Source: Nocardia jinanensis (GTDB lineage: Bacteria; Actinomycetota; Actinomycetes; Mycobacteriales; Mycobacteriaceae). Taken from it: a stretch of DNA of 64,000 nucleotides. A program made the position numbers and the translations under genes. Positions within the stretch are counted from its first letter, which is position 1. Each line of letters starts with the position of its first letter. The notes beneath the pieces were generated by a model, which was given only the letters and a program-made list of their open reading frames with translations, searched no databases and was not told the DNA's origin. Shown here one piece after another: positions 49,074 to 58,245 of this stretch. The stretch is from positions 62,001 through 126,000 of the forward strand of contig NZ_BMMH01000007.1 of the NCBI RefSeq assembly GCF_014645735.1, read 5' to 3'.

Positions 49074-51200
49074 ATGGATCAATTCCTCGCCTTCGGGATC
49101 GTCGGGCTGAGCACCGCGGCCGTCTATGCCGTGATCGGCAGCGGCCTGGTGCTCACCCATACGACCACCGGGATCTTCAACTTCGCGCACGGCGCCGCCG
49201 GCATGATGGCTGCCTTCTCCTACTGGCAGCTCACCGCCGGGTGGGGTGTACCGGTACCGATCGCGCTGGCGATCGTGCTGATCGTGCTCGCCCCACTCTC
49301 CGGCCTACTCGTGGAGCGGGCGCTACGGGCGGTGCAGGGACTCGGCGACGCCGAGAAACTGGTGATGACGGTCGCCCTGCTGAGCGGGCTCATCGCCCTC
49401 GCCCGCTGGATCTGGAACCCCATGCAGGCCCGGACGCTGCCGACCTTCTTCCCCGACGCCGAACCCATCCGGCTCGGTGCGGCGACGGTCACCTGGCATC
49501 AGGCGCTCACCATGCTGGTGGCCGTCGCGGTGGCCGTGGCACTGCGGGTGCTGCTGTTCAACACTCGCACCGGCGCGGAAATGCGCGCCACCGTCGACGA
49601 CCGGGCACTGGCCGGGCTCACCGGCGCGGACCCGGTCCGGGCCAACCGGGTCGCCTGGATCCTGGGTATCGAGTTGGCGGCGGTGGGCGGCATTCTCATC
49701 GCCCCGACTGTTTCGCTGGACGCCGCGACGCTGTCGCTGCTGATCGTCAGCGCCTACACGGCGGCGATCTTCGGCCGGCTGCGGAGCCTGCCGATGACCT
49801 TCCTCGGGGCGGTCGTGGTCGGCCTGATGGAGAGCTATCTGACCGGATACCTGCCGCAGAACGAATACCTGCCGGGGCTCCGGCTGGCCGCGCCGGCGCT
49901 GCTGCTACTGGCCGCGCTGCTGCTGTTCCCGCACGGCCGGCTGCGCGGTCGCGACCGCAAACTCAGTCCGGTACCGACGCCGTCGCGCAGTGGTGCGGTG
50001 TTCTTCGCCGTGGTGATCGTGGTGCTCGGTCTGATGGTCGCCACCACGCTCGGGGAAAGCGATCTCATCGCCTACGGCCCGATGTTCGCCTTCGGTGTCA
50101 TCGCGCTGTCGTTCGTACCGTTGTCCGGTTACGCGGGGCAGATATCGCTGGCCCAGTTGAGTATGGCCGGGATCGGGGCGGTGGCCTACGCGCATCTTGC
50201 CCCGGACGGGCAATGGTGGGGTCTGGTCGGGGCGGTGGTCATCGCGGCGATCGCGGGGGCACTGGTCGCGGTACCGGCGCTGCGGCTGTCGGGTGTGTAC
50301 CTCGCCTTGGGTACAGCGGCTTTCGCGGTGATCCTGGACCGGTGGATCTTCACCCTGCCCGCCTTCGAGGTGGCGGGTGTGCGGATCTCGTTCTTCGACC
50401 AGGGATCGGTCGAAGTGGCCGGGCTGAGCTTTTTCGGGCTGAAACTCGAAGAGGCCGAACAGATCACCGTTTTCGCGGCGATATGCCTGGCGGTGGCCAC
50501 CCTCGGTGTCGCGGCCCTGCGCCGCGGCCGGTTCGGGCGGCGGCTGATCGCCCTGCGCGACAGCGAGGCCGCCTACGCGACTCTCGGTGGGAATCTGCTG
50601 TTCGCGAAGGTCGCGGTGTTCGCGCTCAGCGCGGGTACGGCCGGGCTCGGCGGCGCCCTCTTCGGGATGCAGATGGGTTCGGTGACACCCGAACAGTTCA
50701 ATTTCGTCGCCGGTATGCCGATCTTCCTGGTGGCGGTGTTCGCCGGACTCGGCGCGCTGGGCAACGGCCTGTTCGTCGGTGTCGCGCTGTACGGGCCGCT
50801 GCTGGCTGTTCCGGTGCTCTTCCCGTCGACCGAGAACCTGATCCACGTGATCCCCGCGCTGGCCGGTATCGCCTTCGGCGGCGGCGTGGTCAGTCACGGT
50901 GCCGTGGCACGGATGCGGGAGGGTTTCGAGGCGGCAATTCGCAACCGGGTGGCGCTGGCGGCCATGGTCGGTGTCCCGGTGGTGCTGTGGGTGCTGCGGC
51001 TGGCCGGTGCGATCGACGGCTGGATCCTGTTCTGGGGCTCGGTGATCGGTGTCTTCGCGGTCCGGATCTGGGCGGACAACCGCGCACGGCGGGCCGTCGC
51101 GGGTGAACCGGATATCCCGGTCGAGTGGTGGGGTGTGAAACGGCCCTGGCGGTCTTCGGACAAGGAGGAGCTGGAACATGCCATCGCTGCTGCGGGTTAG
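49074..51200 (+). CDS. Fused LivH-LivM-type ABC importer permease
   Basis: 708-residue membrane protein joining both permease subunits of a Liv importer, normally two genes. The first half (about 1-290) resembles LivH (GLVLTHTTTGIFNFAHGAAGMMAA; LVERALR), and the second (about 300-620) resembles LivM (PLSGYAGQISLAQLSMAGIGA; LALGTAAFAVILDRW; LIALRDSEAAYATLG coupling helix). Together about 16 or more membrane segments, then a soluble C-terminal tail. It follows the binding protein by 6 bases and overlaps the ATPase gene by 23 bases. Confidence 0.92.
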   Translation: MDQFLAFGIVGLSTAAVYAVIGSGLVLTHTTTGIFNFAHGAAGMMAAFSYWQLTAGWGVPVPIALAIVLIVLAPLSGLLVERALRAVQGLGDAEKLVMTVALLSGLIALARWIWNPMQARTLPTFFPDAEPIRLGAATVTWHQALTMLVAVAVAVALRVLLFNTRTGAEMRATVDDRALAGLTGADPVRANRVAWILGIELAAVGGILIAPTVSLDAATLSLLIVSAYTAAIFGRLRSLPMTFLGAVVVGLMESYLTGYLPQNEYLPGLRLAAPALLLLAALLLFPHGRLRGRDRKLSPVPTPSRSGAVFFAVVIVVLGLMVATTLGESDLIAYGPMFAFGVIALSFVPLSGYAGQISLAQLSMAGIGAVAYAHLAPDGQWWGLVGAVVIAAIAGALVAVPALRLSGVYLALGTAAFAVILDRWIFTLPAFEVAGVRISFFDQGSVEVAGLSFFGLKLEEAEQITVFAAICLAVATLGVAALRRGRFGRRLIALRDSEAAYATLGGNLLFAKVAVFALSAGTAGLGGALFGMQMGSVTPEQFNFVAGMPIFLVAVFAGLGALGNGLFVGVALYGPLLAVPVLFPSTENLIHVIPALAGIAFGGGVVSHGAVARMREGFEAAIRNRVALAAMVGVPVVLWVLRLAGAIDGWILFWGSVIGVFAVRIWADNRARRAVAGEPDIPVEWWGVKRPWRSSDKEELEHAIAAAG

Positions 51201-51891
51201 CGATATCACGGTCACCTTCGGCGGCCGCCGGGCCCTCGACGGCGCCGGGCTCACTGCCGAAGCGGGCCGGGTCACCGGTCTGATCGGGCCCAACGGGGCC
51301 GGGAAGAGCACGCTGTTCGACGTGATCTGCGGTCTGCGGCGACCCGCCGCGGGCCGGGTCCGGTTGGGCGAGCGCGATATCACCCGGATGGCCCCGGCGC
51401 GCCGGGCCCGGCACGGCATGGCCCGGACCTTTCAGCGGCTCGAATTGTTCGGCAGGCTGTCGGTCCGCGACAACCTGCTGGTCGCGGCCGAACTGGGTCC
51501 GTACCGTCGGAAAGCGAAGAAGATCGCCGACGAGATCATCGACCGGCTCGAACTGGGTGACCGCGCCGGCGATCTCGCCGACGCACTGCCCACCGGTCTG
51601 GCCCGGCTGGTGGAAGTGGGCCGGGCGCTCGCCGTCCGGCCCACCCTGCTGCTGCTCGACGAACCCGCTGCAGGCCAGGACAGTACCGAAACCGATCGGT
51701 TCGCCGATCTGCTCCGCTCGGTCGCCGCCGACGGTACCGCCGTGGTGCTGGTGGAACACGATATGGGCCTGGTGATGAGCGTCTGTGATCACATGTACGT
51801 GCTCGACCTCGGAAAGGTGATCGCCGACGGCCCACCCGAGGTGATCCGCGCCGACGAACAGGTGCTCGCCGCATACCTGGGGGCCGCATGA
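51178..51891 (+). CDS. ABC importer ATPase, LivG-type
   Basis: 237-residue ATPase. Walker A is IGPNGAGKST (about 36-45), Walker B LLLLDEPAAG and the switch His is in VVLVEHDMGLV. The ABC signature, usually LSxGQ, is degenerate here (LADALPTGLARLVEVGRALA). In LivG/LivF transporters one active composite site can suffice, with LivF carrying a normal signature. Starts inside the permease gene and overlaps LivF (ATGA). Confidence 0.9.
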   Translation: MPSLLRVSDITVTFGGRRALDGAGLTAEAGRVTGLIGPNGAGKSTLFDVICGLRRPAAGRVRLGERDITRMAPARRARHGMARTFQRLELFGRLSVRDNLLVAAELGPYRRKAKKIADEIIDRLELGDRAGDLADALPTGLARLVEVGRALAVRPTLLLLDEPAAGQDSTETDRFADLLRSVAADGTAVVLVEHDMGLVMSVCDHMYVLDLGKVIADGPPEVIRADEQVLAAYLGAA

Positions 51892-52595
51892 GCACCCTGC
51901 TGGAACTGCGCGGGATCCGGGCCGCCTACGGGGCGATCACCGTACTGCACGGTGTCGAACTGAGTGTGCGGGCGGGCGAAGTGGTGGCGCTGCTCGGACC
52001 GAACGGCGCCGGTAAGACCACCACACTGTCGGTCGCCGCCGGGGTTCATCCGGTGGCGGACGGTGAACTACGGCTGGGCAACCGGACGGTCAACGGTGTC
52101 GACCCCCGCGACCTCGCGCGGGCGGGGGTCTGCCTGATCCCAGAGGGCCGGGGTATCTTCCCCAACCTCACCGTGCGCGACAACCTGCTCATGATGACCT
52201 TCACCGGCAGGCCCCGGGCGCAGATCGAGGAGATCGCGTTCTCCCGGTTCCCGATCCTGGCCCAGCGGGCCGATCAGACGGCGGGCACCCTCTCCGGCGG
52301 TGAGCAGCAGATGCTGGCGCTGGCACGGGGACTGGCCACCGATCCGGCCGTGCTCATGCTGGACGAATTGTCCATGGGATTGGCGCCGCTGGTGGTGGGC
52401 CGGCTCTACGAGCAGGTGGCCGAGATCGCCCGGCAGGGGGTCGCGGTGCTGATCGTCGAACAGTTCGCCGCCGCGGTACTGGATATCGCCGACTCCGCCG
52501 CGGTGCTGGTACGCGGCCGGGTCGAACATCAGGGCCCACCCGATTCCGGGCTCCGCAACGAATTGGCCACTCTCTATCTAGGAAGTCCAACATGA
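51888..52595 (+). CDS. ABC importer ATPase, LivF-type
   Basis: 235-residue ATPase with Walker A LGPNGAGKTT (about 37-46), signature LSGGEQQMLALARGL, Walker B AVLMLDELSMGLAPLV, and VLIVEQFAA with Gln in place of the switch His region as in LivF. Pairs with the LivG-type protein to drive import. ATGA overlaps on both sides show tight coupling. Confidence 0.92.
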   Translation: MSTLLELRGIRAAYGAITVLHGVELSVRAGEVVALLGPNGAGKTTTLSVAAGVHPVADGELRLGNRTVNGVDPRDLARAGVCLIPEGRGIFPNLTVRDNLLMMTFTGRPRAQIEEIAFSRFPILAQRADQTAGTLSGGEQQMLALARGLATDPAVLMLDELSMGLAPLVVGRLYEQVAEIARQGVAVLIVEQFAAAVLDIADSAAVLVRGRVEHQGPPDSGLRNELATLYLGSPT

Positions 52596-52969
52596 CCGAA
52601 TCAACACGCGCGGACCGTTTCACCGCCGAACTCGCGGAGCTGAAGATCCCCGATCCCGCGGCCGGCCACGGCGCGCTGTGGCTGCGCACAGGGGTCGTGC
52701 TACTGGTGCTCGGTCCGGTGATGGCGCTGCTGGCCTATCTGATGTCGCACAACACCTCCGACGCATTGGTGCAGCGTGACGCGCTGATCATCGCATTGGG
52801 CGGGGTCGCGCTGAGCATCGTGGGCGCGGCACTGTTCCTGCGCTATTCGCTGACCGGCGTGCTGCGCTACTGGATGGCCCGGCAGTCCTACGACCTGGCC
52901 CAGCTGGCCGATCGCCTGTCCGGCGGTGCGCCGCGAGAGTACGGGGAGGTGGGTGTTCCACAGCGGTGA
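52592..52969 (+). CDS. Small membrane protein of the importer operon
   Basis: 125-residue protein with two hydrophobic segments (about 33-52 LWLRTGVVLLVLGPVMALLA and about 65-85 LIIALGGVALSIVGAALFL) and a cytoplasmic C-terminus (MARQSYDLAQLADRL). It overlaps LivF by ATGA, so it belongs to the same transcript. Possibly an accessory of the importer or of the membrane-bound oxygenase system. No family recognised. Confidence 0.75.
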   Translation: MTESTRADRFTAELAELKIPDPAAGHGALWLRTGVVLLVLGPVMALLAYLMSHNTSDALVQRDALIIALGGVALSIVGAALFLRYSLTGVLRYWMARQSYDLAQLADRLSGGAPREYGEVGVPQR

Positions 52970-53057
52970 AGCCGGTGTCGACGCGCCGCCCGGCCCGGCA
53001 GGTGGTGCCGTGGCCGCGTGATCCGGCCGGTCGCGGCGACGACGAGAGGGAGTTGAT

Positions 53058-54236
53058 GTGTCCGACGGTATGAGTTTCGAGCTGACCGAGGATCAGCGGC
53101 TGATCCGGGATTCGGTGGCCGAACTGACCCGCAAATTCGACGATCAATACTGGATGGAGAAAGACCGGGACCACGAATTCCCCACTGAGTTCTATCGCGC
53201 CGTCGCCGACGGCGGCTGGCTGGGCATCTGCATTCCCGAGGAGTACGGCGGGCACGGTATGGGGATCACCGAGGCCTCGATCCTGGCCGAGCAGGTGTCT
53301 CGGTCGGGCGGCGGGATGAACGCCGCCACCTCGATCCATATGTCCATCTTCGGTATGCAACCGGTGATCGTGCACGGTTCGGCCGAACTCAAACAACGCA
53401 CCCTGCCGCGGGTCGCCCAGGGTGATCTGCACGTGTGCTTCGGTGTCACCGAACCGGGCGCGGGCCTGGACACCAGCCGGATCACCACCTTCGCCCGCCG
53501 CGACGGCGACCACTATGTGGTCAACGGTCGTAAGGTGTGGATCTCCAAAGCGCTGGAGTCGGAGAAGATCCTGCTGCTCACCCGCACCAGCAAATACGAC
53601 GAGGTCGAGAAGAAGACCAGTGGTATGACGCTGTTCCTGACCGATCTCGATCGCGATCACGTCGATATCCGGCCCATTCCGAAGATGGGCCGCAACGCCG
53701 TCTCCTCCAATGAACTCTTCATCGACGATCTGCGGATCCCGGTGGAGGATCGGGTGGGGGAGGAGGGCCGCGGATTCGAGTACCTGCTCGACGGGCTGAA
53801 CCCCGAGCGGATGCTCATCGCGGCCGAAGCGCTCGGACTGGGGCGGGTCGCGCTGGATCGTGCGGTCCGCTACGCCTGTGAACGCGAGGTGTTCGGGCGG
53901 CCGATCGGCAAGAACCAGGGCATCCAGTTCCCGCTGGCCGATTCACTGGCCCGGCTGGACGCGGCCGAACTCGTGCTGCGCAAAGCGACCTGGTTGTACG
54001 ACCAGGGCAAACCCAGTGGCCGCGAGGCCAACACCGCCAAGTATCTGTGTGCGGAAGCAGGTTTCGAGGCCGCGGACCGGGCGATGCAGACGCACGGCGG
54101 GATGGGCTATTCGGAGGAGTACCACATTTCGCGGTATTTCCGGGAGTCACGAGTGATGCGGATCGCGCCGATCAGTCAGGAAATGATCCTCAACTATCTG
54201 GGGTCGCACGTATTGGGAATGCCGAGGAGTTACTGA
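53058..54236 (+). CDS. Acyl-CoA dehydrogenase
   Basis: 392-residue canonical dehydrogenase (FELTEDQRLIRDSVAELTRKF; GICIPEEYGGHGMGITEASI; CFGVTEPGAGLDTSRI; MQTHGGMGYSEEYHISRYFR). Full-length type, likely a homotetramer, or the large partner of the unpaired small dehydrogenase at 37800. GTG 53058 has GAGAGGGAG upstream. TGATG overlap with the SDR. It opens the enzymatic part of the forward operon after an 88-base gap behind the importer genes. Confidence 0.92.
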   Translation: MSDGMSFELTEDQRLIRDSVAELTRKFDDQYWMEKDRDHEFPTEFYRAVADGGWLGICIPEEYGGHGMGITEASILAEQVSRSGGGMNAATSIHMSIFGMQPVIVHGSAELKQRTLPRVAQGDLHVCFGVTEPGAGLDTSRITTFARRDGDHYVVNGRKVWISKALESEKILLLTRTSKYDEVEKKTSGMTLFLTDLDRDHVDIRPIPKMGRNAVSSNELFIDDLRIPVEDRVGEEGRGFEYLLDGLNPERMLIAAEALGLGRVALDRAVRYACEREVFGRPIGKNQGIQFPLADSLARLDAAELVLRKATWLYDQGKPSGREANTAKYLCAEAGFEAADRAMQTHGGMGYSEEYHISRYFRESRVMRIAPISQEMILNYLGSHVLGMPRSY

Positions 54237-55003
54237 TGGCAGCGAAGAACGGTTTGTTCGATCTGACCGGGCGGACCGCCCTGGTCACCGGTGCGGCCGG
54301 CGGTATCGGTTCGGCGGTGGCCCGCGCACTCGCGGCGCAGGGGGCGGCGGTGCTGGTCACCGACCTCGACGGCGGCGCCGCTACGGCGGTCGCCGAGAAG
54401 ATCACCGCGGACGGCGGGACCGCACAGGCGAGCGCGCTGAATGTCGCTGATCCGGAATCTGCGGTGGCCGCCGCGCGGCAGGCGGCCGAATTGGGCGGCG
54501 GGACAGTCAATATCGTGGTGAACAATGCCGGGATCACCGCCCCGGCGATGTTCGCGAAAACCACTCCGGAGTCCATGCGCAAAATCTTCGATGTGCATGT
54601 GCTGGGTACCTTCAACTGCAGTCAGGCCGCGCTGCCGTATCTGGCCACCGACGGCACCGGGCGCATCATCAATGTGACCTCGTCGGCCGGGTTGACCGGT
54701 ACTCTCGGCCAGGTGAACTACTCCGCCGCGAAGGCGGGAATCATCGGCATCACCAAATCGCTGGCCCGGGAACTGGCCCGCAAGAACATCCTGGTGAATG
54801 CGCTGGCGCCGCTGGCGGCGACCTCGATGACCGAAACCATCCGCACCGATGAGAAATTCGCCGAACAGATGCTCAACCGTATTCCGTTGCGCCGCTGGGC
54901 CGAACCCGACGAGGTGGCCGGGGCGTTCGTCTTCCTGGCCTCCGACGCCGCGTCCTTCGTGACGGGACAGGTGCTGCCGGTCGACGGCGGCATGGTGATG
55001 TGA
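54236..55003 (+). CDS. Short-chain dehydrogenase, FabG-like
   Basis: 255-residue classical SDR: TGAAGGIG (about 19), NNAG (about 97), catalytic YSAAKAG and the C-terminal VTGQVLPVDGGMVM. It would oxidise a hydroxyacyl-CoA or alcohol of the pathway. TGATG overlaps on both sides (54236 and 55003) fix the start and couple it to the dehydrogenase and the CoA-transferase. Confidence 0.92.
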   Translation: MAAKNGLFDLTGRTALVTGAAGGIGSAVARALAAQGAAVLVTDLDGGAATAVAEKITADGGTAQASALNVADPESAVAAARQAAELGGGTVNIVVNNAGITAPAMFAKTTPESMRKIFDVHVLGTFNCSQAALPYLATDGTGRIINVTSSAGLTGTLGQVNYSAAKAGIIGITKSLARELARKNILVNALAPLAATSMTETIRTDEKFAEQMLNRIPLRRWAEPDEVAGAFVFLASDAASFVTGQVLPVDGGMVM

Positions 55004-56235
55004 TGACCGCGTCGGGTCCACTGGCCGGAGTGCTCGTGGTGGCCTTGGAACAGGCGGTGTCGGCGCCCATGTGCACCCGCACCCTCGCCGATTTCGGTGC
55101 CCGGGTGATCAAGGTGGAGAACCCGGCCGGTGGTGATTTCGCGCGCCACTACGACGATGTGGTGGCGGGGCAGGCGGCCCATTTCGTCTGGGTCAACCGC
55201 GGTAAGGAATCGCTGACACTGGACCTGAAATCCGAGGCGGGCCTGGCCGTTCTGCACGAGCTGCTGGGCCGCGCCGATGTGCTGGTATCGAATCTGGCGC
55301 CCGGGGCGACGGCGCGACTCGGCCTGGCTCCCGCCGACCTGGCCGAGCGTCATCCACGGTTGATCGCCCTGGAGATAGACGGGTTCGGCGCGGGTGGCCC
55401 GCTATCGCACAAACGTGCCTACGACCTGCTCGTCCAGGCGGAGTCCGGGGTCTGCTCGGTGACCGGGCGGCCGGGGGAGCCGGCCAAACCGGGTCCGGCG
55501 GTGGCGGATGTGACCACGGGGCTGTACGCGGCATTGTCGATTCTGGCGAAATTGTGCGGCCGCTACCGCGATACGGGAACCGACGGTGGTGCGATCAGCA
55601 TCAGCTTGTTCGACACCATGGCCGAGATGATGGGTTATCACTTGAACTACACCCGTCATTCGGGTGTCGAGCAGCAGCCGCTCGGGATGAGCTCGCCCGC
55701 GGTGGCACCGTACGGCGCCTATGCCACCGGGGACGGGCAGACCGTGGTGCTCGGCACCACCAACGACCGGGAATGGCAGCGGCTGGCCCGGGAGATCCTG
55801 GGCCGATCGGACCTGGCCGCGGACGATCGATTCCGGACCAATTCCGACCGGGTGCGCAACCGCGAGTTGCTGGACGAGGCCATCGGCGGCTGGTGCGCCC
55901 GGCATACGCTCGCCGAGGTGCAGAAGGTCGCCGACGACGCCGGAATCGGCAACTCGCGGTACAACACCGCCGCGGAGCTGATCGATCATCCACAGCTGGC
56001 GGCCCGGGACCGCTGGCGCGAGGTGGACAGCCCCGGCGGACCGATACCCGCCCTGTTACCGCCTGCCGTGGTCAGCGGTTTCGATCCGCCCATGGGGGCG
56101 GTTCCGGGGCTGGGCGAGCACACCGATGCTGTACTGCGGGAACTGGGCCGGTCGACCGCGGAGATCGCCGACTTGCGCGCCGGTTCGGTGATCGGGCCCG
56201 AATACCACGCTGCGGTGTCCGGGGAGCGCCGGTGA
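55003..56235 (+). CDS. CaiB/BaiF (type III) CoA-transferase 2
   Basis: 410-residue full-length CoA-transferase: GPLAGVLVVALEQAVSAPMC, TLADFGARVIKVENP, and Asp169 in VADVTTGLY as the covalent catalyst. It differs from the one at 4603 in having the full C-terminal domain. It may activate the imported acid or a pathway acid using a CoA donor such as succinyl-CoA. Start by TGATG overlap; end overlaps the crotonase (GTGA). Confidence 0.92.
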   Translation: MTASGPLAGVLVVALEQAVSAPMCTRTLADFGARVIKVENPAGGDFARHYDDVVAGQAAHFVWVNRGKESLTLDLKSEAGLAVLHELLGRADVLVSNLAPGATARLGLAPADLAERHPRLIALEIDGFGAGGPLSHKRAYDLLVQAESGVCSVTGRPGEPAKPGPAVADVTTGLYAALSILAKLCGRYRDTGTDGGAISISLFDTMAEMMGYHLNYTRHSGVEQQPLGMSSPAVAPYGAYATGDGQTVVLGTTNDREWQRLAREILGRSDLAADDRFRTNSDRVRNRELLDEAIGGWCARHTLAEVQKVADDAGIGNSRYNTAAELIDHPQLAARDRWREVDSPGGPIPALLPPAVVSGFDPPMGAVPGLGEHTDAVLRELGRSTAEIADLRAGSVIGPEYHAAVSGERR

Positions 56236-57074
56236 GTACCGGGGATACGAACGGCGAGCCGGTGGCCGCCGGACCCGAACTGCTCGTCGCCGACCGGGCC
56301 GGGGTGCGGACCGTGACCCTGAATCGCCCGCACCGCCGGAACGCGATGACGTGGGCGATGTGGCGGGAACTGGCGGATATCCTGCGTGAAACCGGCGACG
56401 ACCGGTCCCTCCGCGCGCTGGTGCTGACCGGCGCCGGCGGGGCGTTCTGTTCGGGCGCCGATATCTCGGTACCCGATGCCCGGCATCCGATGGACAAGCT
56501 GCGTATCTTCACCGACCTCGCTCTCCAGTTGCACGACCTGCCGGTACCCACCGTCGCCAAGGTGACCGGAGTGGCTGTCGGTGCGGGCTGGAATCTCGCG
56601 CTGGGTTGCGATCTCGTGGTGGCCACCCCGGCGGCGACCTTCGCGCAGATCTTCGCGCGCCGCGGTCTGTCGGTGGATCTCGGCGGGTCGTGGTTGTTGC
56701 CGAAACTGGTCGGGCTGCAACAGGCCAAACGCCTGGCGCTGCTGGCCGAAACCATCGATGCCGAACGTGCCGAAGCGCTCGGATTGGTCACCTGGGTGAT
56801 CGCCTCCGATGAGATAGACGCGTTCACCGAGGATCTCGCGGCGCGGCTCGCGGCCGGGCCGCCGGTGGCGCTGGCACAGACGAAAGCGTTGCTGAACGAG
56901 GGCGCCGATCTGACATTACGAGAAGCCCTGGCCGGTGAGGCCCGGGCGCAGGGAGTCAATTTCGCCACCGCCGACGCGCCGGAGGCGTACGCGGCCTTCG
57001 CCGGGAAGCGCACGCCGCGGTTCACCGGCGCCTGGTCACTGCCTCCGGCCGGCGGCGAGAAAGGGAACGGGTAG
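56232..57074 (+). CDS. Enoyl-CoA hydratase/isomerase family
   Basis: 280-residue crotonase: LNRPHRRNAMTWAMW, GGAFCSGADISVPD, VTGVAVGAGWNLALGCDLVV. At the catalytic-Glu region it reads IFARRGLSVDLGGSWLLP, with Asp and Ser instead of the usual Glu-Gly pair, as in isomerase or ring-opening members of the family. This may be a hydratase, isomerase or hydrolase. GTG 56232 is fixed by the GTGA overlap. Confidence 0.9.
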   Translation: MSTGDTNGEPVAAGPELLVADRAGVRTVTLNRPHRRNAMTWAMWRELADILRETGDDRSLRALVLTGAGGAFCSGADISVPDARHPMDKLRIFTDLALQLHDLPVPTVAKVTGVAVGAGWNLALGCDLVVATPAATFAQIFARRGLSVDLGGSWLLPKLVGLQQAKRLALLAETIDAERAEALGLVTWVIASDEIDAFTEDLAARLAAGPPVALAQTKALLNEGADLTLREALAGEARAQGVNFATADAPEAYAAFAGKRTPRFTGAWSLPPAGGEKGNG

Positions 57075-58238
57075 ATGCGGGAAGCAGTGATCGCCGGAGC
57101 AGTACGCACACCGGTCGGTAAACGTAAGGGCGGGCTGTCGAGTGTGCACGCCGCGGATCTGTCCGCGGTGGTGCTGCGGGCGCTCGCCGAACGCACCGGC
57201 GTGGACCCGGCGCTGGTCGACGATGTGGTGTGGGGCTGTGTCTCGCAGGTGGGGGACCAGTCGAGCAATATCGGGCGCTACGCGGTGCTCGCCGCCGGCT
57301 GGCCCGAATCCATCCCCGGGACAACAGTGAACCGGGCCTGCGGCTCGAGTCAGCAGGCACTGGATTTCGCGGCGCAGGCGGTGCTGTCGGGTCAACAGGA
57401 TCTGGTAGTGGCCGGCGGCGTGGAGGTGATGAGCCGGGTCCCGCTGGGCGCGGCCCGCGCGACCGGGCAGCCGTACGGTCCCGCGGTGCTGGCACGGTAC
57501 GACGATTTCTCTTTCAACCAGGGAATCTCGGCCGAACTCATCGCCCGGAAATGGGGTTTCACCCGCACTGCGCTCGACGAGTACTCCGCGCGATCGCATG
57601 AGCTGGCGGCGGTCGCTCAGGACCGGGGCGCGTTCGACGCTCAGATCGTCGCGGTCGACGCGCCCGCCGGCGATACCACCGACGGTGGCAAGGTCACCGC
57701 GGACGAAGGTATCCGGCGCGGTACCACCGCCGAGAAGCTGGCGAAGCTGACACCGGCGTTCCAGGACGACGGTGTCATCCACGCCGGTAATTCCTCGCAG
57801 ATCTCCGACGGCGCCGCGGCTCTCCTGGTCACCACACCCGAGAAGGCCGCCGAACTCGGCCTGACCCCGCTTGTACGTTATCGCGCGGGCGCGGTGGCGG
57901 GAGCCGATCCCGTCCTCATGCTCACCGGGCCGATCCCGGCCACCGGGAAGGTGCTGCGCAAGGCGGGGCTCACGGTGGCCGATATCGGGGTGTTCGAGGT
58001 GAACGAGGCATTCGCGCCGGTCCCGCTCGCCTGGCTCGCCGAAACCGGCGCCGACCCGGATTCGCTCAACCCGCTCGGCGGTGCCATCGCGCTCGGGCAT
58101 CCGCTGGGTGGTTCGGGTGCGGTGCTCATGACCAGGATGATCCACCACATGCGGGACAACGGGATCCGCTTCGGTCTGCAAACCATGTGCGAGGGCGGCG
58201 GCACCGCGAATGCCACCGTCGTCGAACTCGTCTCCTAG
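57075..58238 (+). CDS. Thiolase (acetyl-CoA acetyltransferase type)
   Basis: 387-residue thiolase with the nucleophile Cys89 (VNRACGSSQQAL), NEAFAPVPLAW, GHPLGGSGAVLM and CEGGGTANATV. GCVSQVGDQSSNIGRYAVL is typical of FadA-like enzymes that act on short or branched ketoacyl-CoAs. It begins right after the crotonase stop and precedes the last dehydrogenase by 7 bases. Confidence 0.93.
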   Translation: MREAVIAGAVRTPVGKRKGGLSSVHAADLSAVVLRALAERTGVDPALVDDVVWGCVSQVGDQSSNIGRYAVLAAGWPESIPGTTVNRACGSSQQALDFAAQAVLSGQQDLVVAGGVEVMSRVPLGAARATGQPYGPAVLARYDDFSFNQGISAELIARKWGFTRTALDEYSARSHELAAVAQDRGAFDAQIVAVDAPAGDTTDGGKVTADEGIRRGTTAEKLAKLTPAFQDDGVIHAGNSSQISDGAAALLVTTPEKAAELGLTPLVRYRAGAVAGADPVLMLTGPIPATGKVLRKAGLTVADIGVFEVNEAFAPVPLAWLAETGADPDSLNPLGGAIALGHPLGGSGAVLMTRMIHHMRDNGIRFGLQTMCEGGGTANATVVELVS

Positions 58239-58245
58239 GAAGAAT

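Noticed and set aside
49241..51106. 621-codon forward frame within the permease gene
   Set aside because: Arg/Gly-rich shadow in another frame of the LivH-LivM fusion, whose membrane segments are clearly real.
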